A DNA stretch of 64,000 nucleotides from NCBI RefSeq assembly GCF_003268855.1, contig NZ_QLSZ01000007.1:1-64000 (forward strand), given 5' to 3'. This DNA comes from Flavobacterium aciduliphilum (lineage in GTDB: Bacteria > Bacteroidota > Bacteroidia > Flavobacteriales > Flavobacteriaceae). Below the pieces are notes generated by a model. The model searched no databases, had not been told where the DNA came from, and worked only from the letters and a program-made list of their open reading frames with translations. A program made the translations under genes and the position numbers. Of this stretch, positions 63,114 through 64,000 are shown one piece after another (position 1 is the stretch's first letter; each line of letters opens with the position of its first letter).

Positions 63114-63193
63114 ACAACATATTTGATGTAAAAAATTCTAAAAAATCGGTTACTTCTTTGGAAAACAAGCCTATAGAGTTCACTTGTGTTAAT

Positions 63194-63227
63194 AACCTCT
63201 AAATGTAAATTTAGGGGTTGTTTTTTT
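63194..63227 (+). terminator. Terminator of repeat unit 2
   Basis: An 11-bp stem AACCTCTAAAT / ATTTAGGGGTT (one T-G pair) with loop GTAA and seven T. The stem is kept although bases differ from unit 1. Confidence 0.8.
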
Positions 63228-63399
63228 ATAAAATATTTGATGTTAAAAATTCTAAAAATCGGTTTCTTCTTTTGAAAATAGATCTATGAGTTCAAAAATT
63301 TTTAATATTCTGAGTTAACAGAAAAATTGTTAAATAAACAGTGGTTTTTGATTACATAAACTTTATATAATAATATTTGATAAATATTCTAAAATATAA

Positions 63400-63429
63400 T
63401 TGAAACGATTTGAAATTATATTATATTTG
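63400..63429 (+). promoter_or_regulatory. Housekeeping promoter of the 63455 gene
   Basis: TTG (63400-63402), 19 nt, TATATTTG (63422-63429): the full Bacteroidota -33/-7 arrangement, 25 nt upstream of the ATG. Confidence 0.7.
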
Positions 63430-63454
63430 AGGAAAACTAATAAACTAGTAAAAA

Positions 63455-64000
63455 ATGAAAAAAACAATCTTATTGGCTTTACTGTTGATTTCTTCAGTAG
63501 GTTTTACTCAAAAAATTAAAGTTGTTAAAGGAGATTTTAAATTTCTTTCAAGCGAAAAAAATGTCAATGTAGAGTTTAATTACTCTAATTTATTACTTAT
63601 GAAAGAGAATATGACAGAAAGTAAATATGTTGAAAACAGAAAAAATGAGTTGAATGAAAAAACTCGTGGTGTGGGTGATAGTTGGGCAAGGAAATGGGAA
63701 GGAGCTAAAGATGGTATTTGGCAGCCAAAATTCTTAGAGTTAATGGCAGCAACAGTCTCAAAAGAGAAAGATATTGTTTTTCAAGAAGACCTTAAAGATA
63801 CAAAATATACTCTTTTAGTTGATGTAGTATGGATTTATCCAGGATGGGATGTTGCAATGATGAAACAACCAGCTAAAGTTTCAGTGAATTTGAAAATAGT
63901 TGATTCTAAAAATAAGAATAATGTTTTAGTTGAAGTTAATAGTGAAAATGCTCCAGGTGATCAATGGGGAAGTAACTTTAGTAATGAGTCAAGAATTGGT
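63455..64000 (+). CDS. Secreted protein of unknown function (cut by window end)
   Basis: Open from ATG 63455 to the edge of the window, 182 codons so far. A signal peptide (MKKTILLALLLISSVGFTQ) is followed by KIKVVKGDFKFLSSEKNVNV and later DVVWIYPGWDVAMM. The mature part looks like an alpha/beta envelope protein, and I do not recognise the family. It has an ordinary promoter, so it is not an obvious member of the GGTTACC regulon. Confidence 0.7.
   Translation, partial: MKKTILLALLLISSVGFTQKIKVVKGDFKFLSSEKNVNVEFNYSNLLLMKENMTESKYVENRKNELNEKTRGVGDSWARKWEGAKDGIWQPKFLELMAATVSKEKDIVFQEDLKDTKYTLLVDVVWIYPGWDVAMMKQPAKVSVNLKIVDSKNKNNVLVEVNSENAPGDQWGSNFSNESRIG

Larger units (their letters stand above)
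63001..63290 (+). repeat. 114-bp tandem repeat, about 2.6 copies
   Basis: Units start at 63001, 63115 and 63229, exactly 114 nt apart. Units 1 and 2 each end in an intrinsic terminator. Unit 3 has lost bases and its terminator. The core ATCGGTTACTTC is shared by units 1 and 2 and altered in unit 3. Function unknown. Confidence 0.85.
62843..63454. other. 612-bp intergenic region with tandem repeats
   Basis: AT-rich. It holds the 114-bp tandem repeat (63001-63290) with two terminator hairpins, then the promoter of the 63455 gene. The part from 62,843 to 63,000 shows nothing I can name. Confidence 0.7.
39928..64000. mobile_element. Genomic island integrated at tRNA-Arg (left part)
   Basis: The island is defined on its left by the tRNA-Arg overlap with a serine recombinase. 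It carries genes of accessory type: recombinase, zinc-ribbon protein, toxin-like pairs, a private sigma regulon and a second FtsI. Its right end is outside the window. No copy of the tRNA 3' end was seen further right, and no conjugation genes are visible here. How it moves is therefore unknown. Confidence 0.7.

Noticed and set aside
63001-63193. Reading frame shared by repeat units (VKN..KKSVTSLENK) as a small gene
   Set aside because: It has no good start codon in either unit, it is broken in unit 3, and it runs into the hairpin; kept only as a remark on the repeat.
47518-64000. CRISPR array or type III-E effector to go with the caspase/sigma genes
   Set aside because: I looked for regularly spaced direct repeats and for effector-like genes and saw none; the caspase protein also has a signal peptide, unlike the cytoplasmic Craspase protease.
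40019-64000. Right attachment site (copy of the tRNA-Arg 3' end)
   Set aside because: No convincing copy of the T-arm/acceptor sequence was seen in the intergenic regions; the island probably ends beyond the window, but I could not search exhaustively.

Overview
The window is a chromosomal segment of a member of the Bacteroidota, almost certainly the Flavobacteriaceae and probably Flavobacterium or a close relative. The evidence is low G+C, the gliding genes gldB and gldC, many promoters of the Bacteroidota type (TAnnTTTG at -7), a FtsZ with a long C-terminal tail, and flavobacterial gene neighbourhoods.

Positions 1-39,839 are ordinary core genome. They hold gpmI, a DUF5916 outer-membrane protein, a GNAT enzyme, tRNA-Gly(TCC), pepE, a secreted M1 aminopeptidase with two small envelope neighbours, tatA, a PAP2 phosphatase, an O-methyltransferase, rlmN and a polyprenyl synthetase. 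An ECF sigma / anti-sigma pair, dnaG, a NarL-type regulator, nadE, gldB-gldC and engB follow. Then comes a complete division and cell-wall cluster from mraZ to ftsZ (23,562-39,282), with a recognisable MraZ operator in front of it, and a yqeY gene.

At 39,901 there is a tRNA-Arg(TCG) gene. A large serine recombinase on the opposite strand ends inside it, so its last 15 codons are the tRNA 3' half. This marks the left end of an integrated genomic island that runs past the right edge of the window. No attR was found inside the window. The island is AT-richer by eye and carries few recognisable housekeeping genes.

The most interesting part is 43,650-62,842. Five intergenic regions carry the same promoter-like element, GGTTACC then exactly 15 nt then TATTAA (TATAAA once), unlike the housekeeping TAnnTTTG promoters. 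They precede genes for a four-TM coiled-coil protein with a VWA-like lipoprotein, several small secreted proteins, and an operon that may end in a second FtsI-type penicillin-binding protein. In the middle sits a three-gene operon: an ECF-like sigma factor, a one-TM putative anti-sigma, and an exported caspase-fold protease with about 20 TPRs. My model, which is inference, is a self-contained regulon carried on the island. In it the protease could cut the periplasmic domain of the anti-sigma and free a sigma factor that reads the GGTTACC promoters. The logic resembles the Craspase/CASP-sigma circuit, but in the envelope and without CRISPR. A secreted M48-like protease, a HEPN protein pair and a zeta-toxin pair lie between regulon members on the other strand, with ordinary promoters where any could be seen.

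The right end (62,843-64,000) has a 114-bp tandem repeat in which two units end in an intrinsic terminator, then a truncated gene for a secreted protein.
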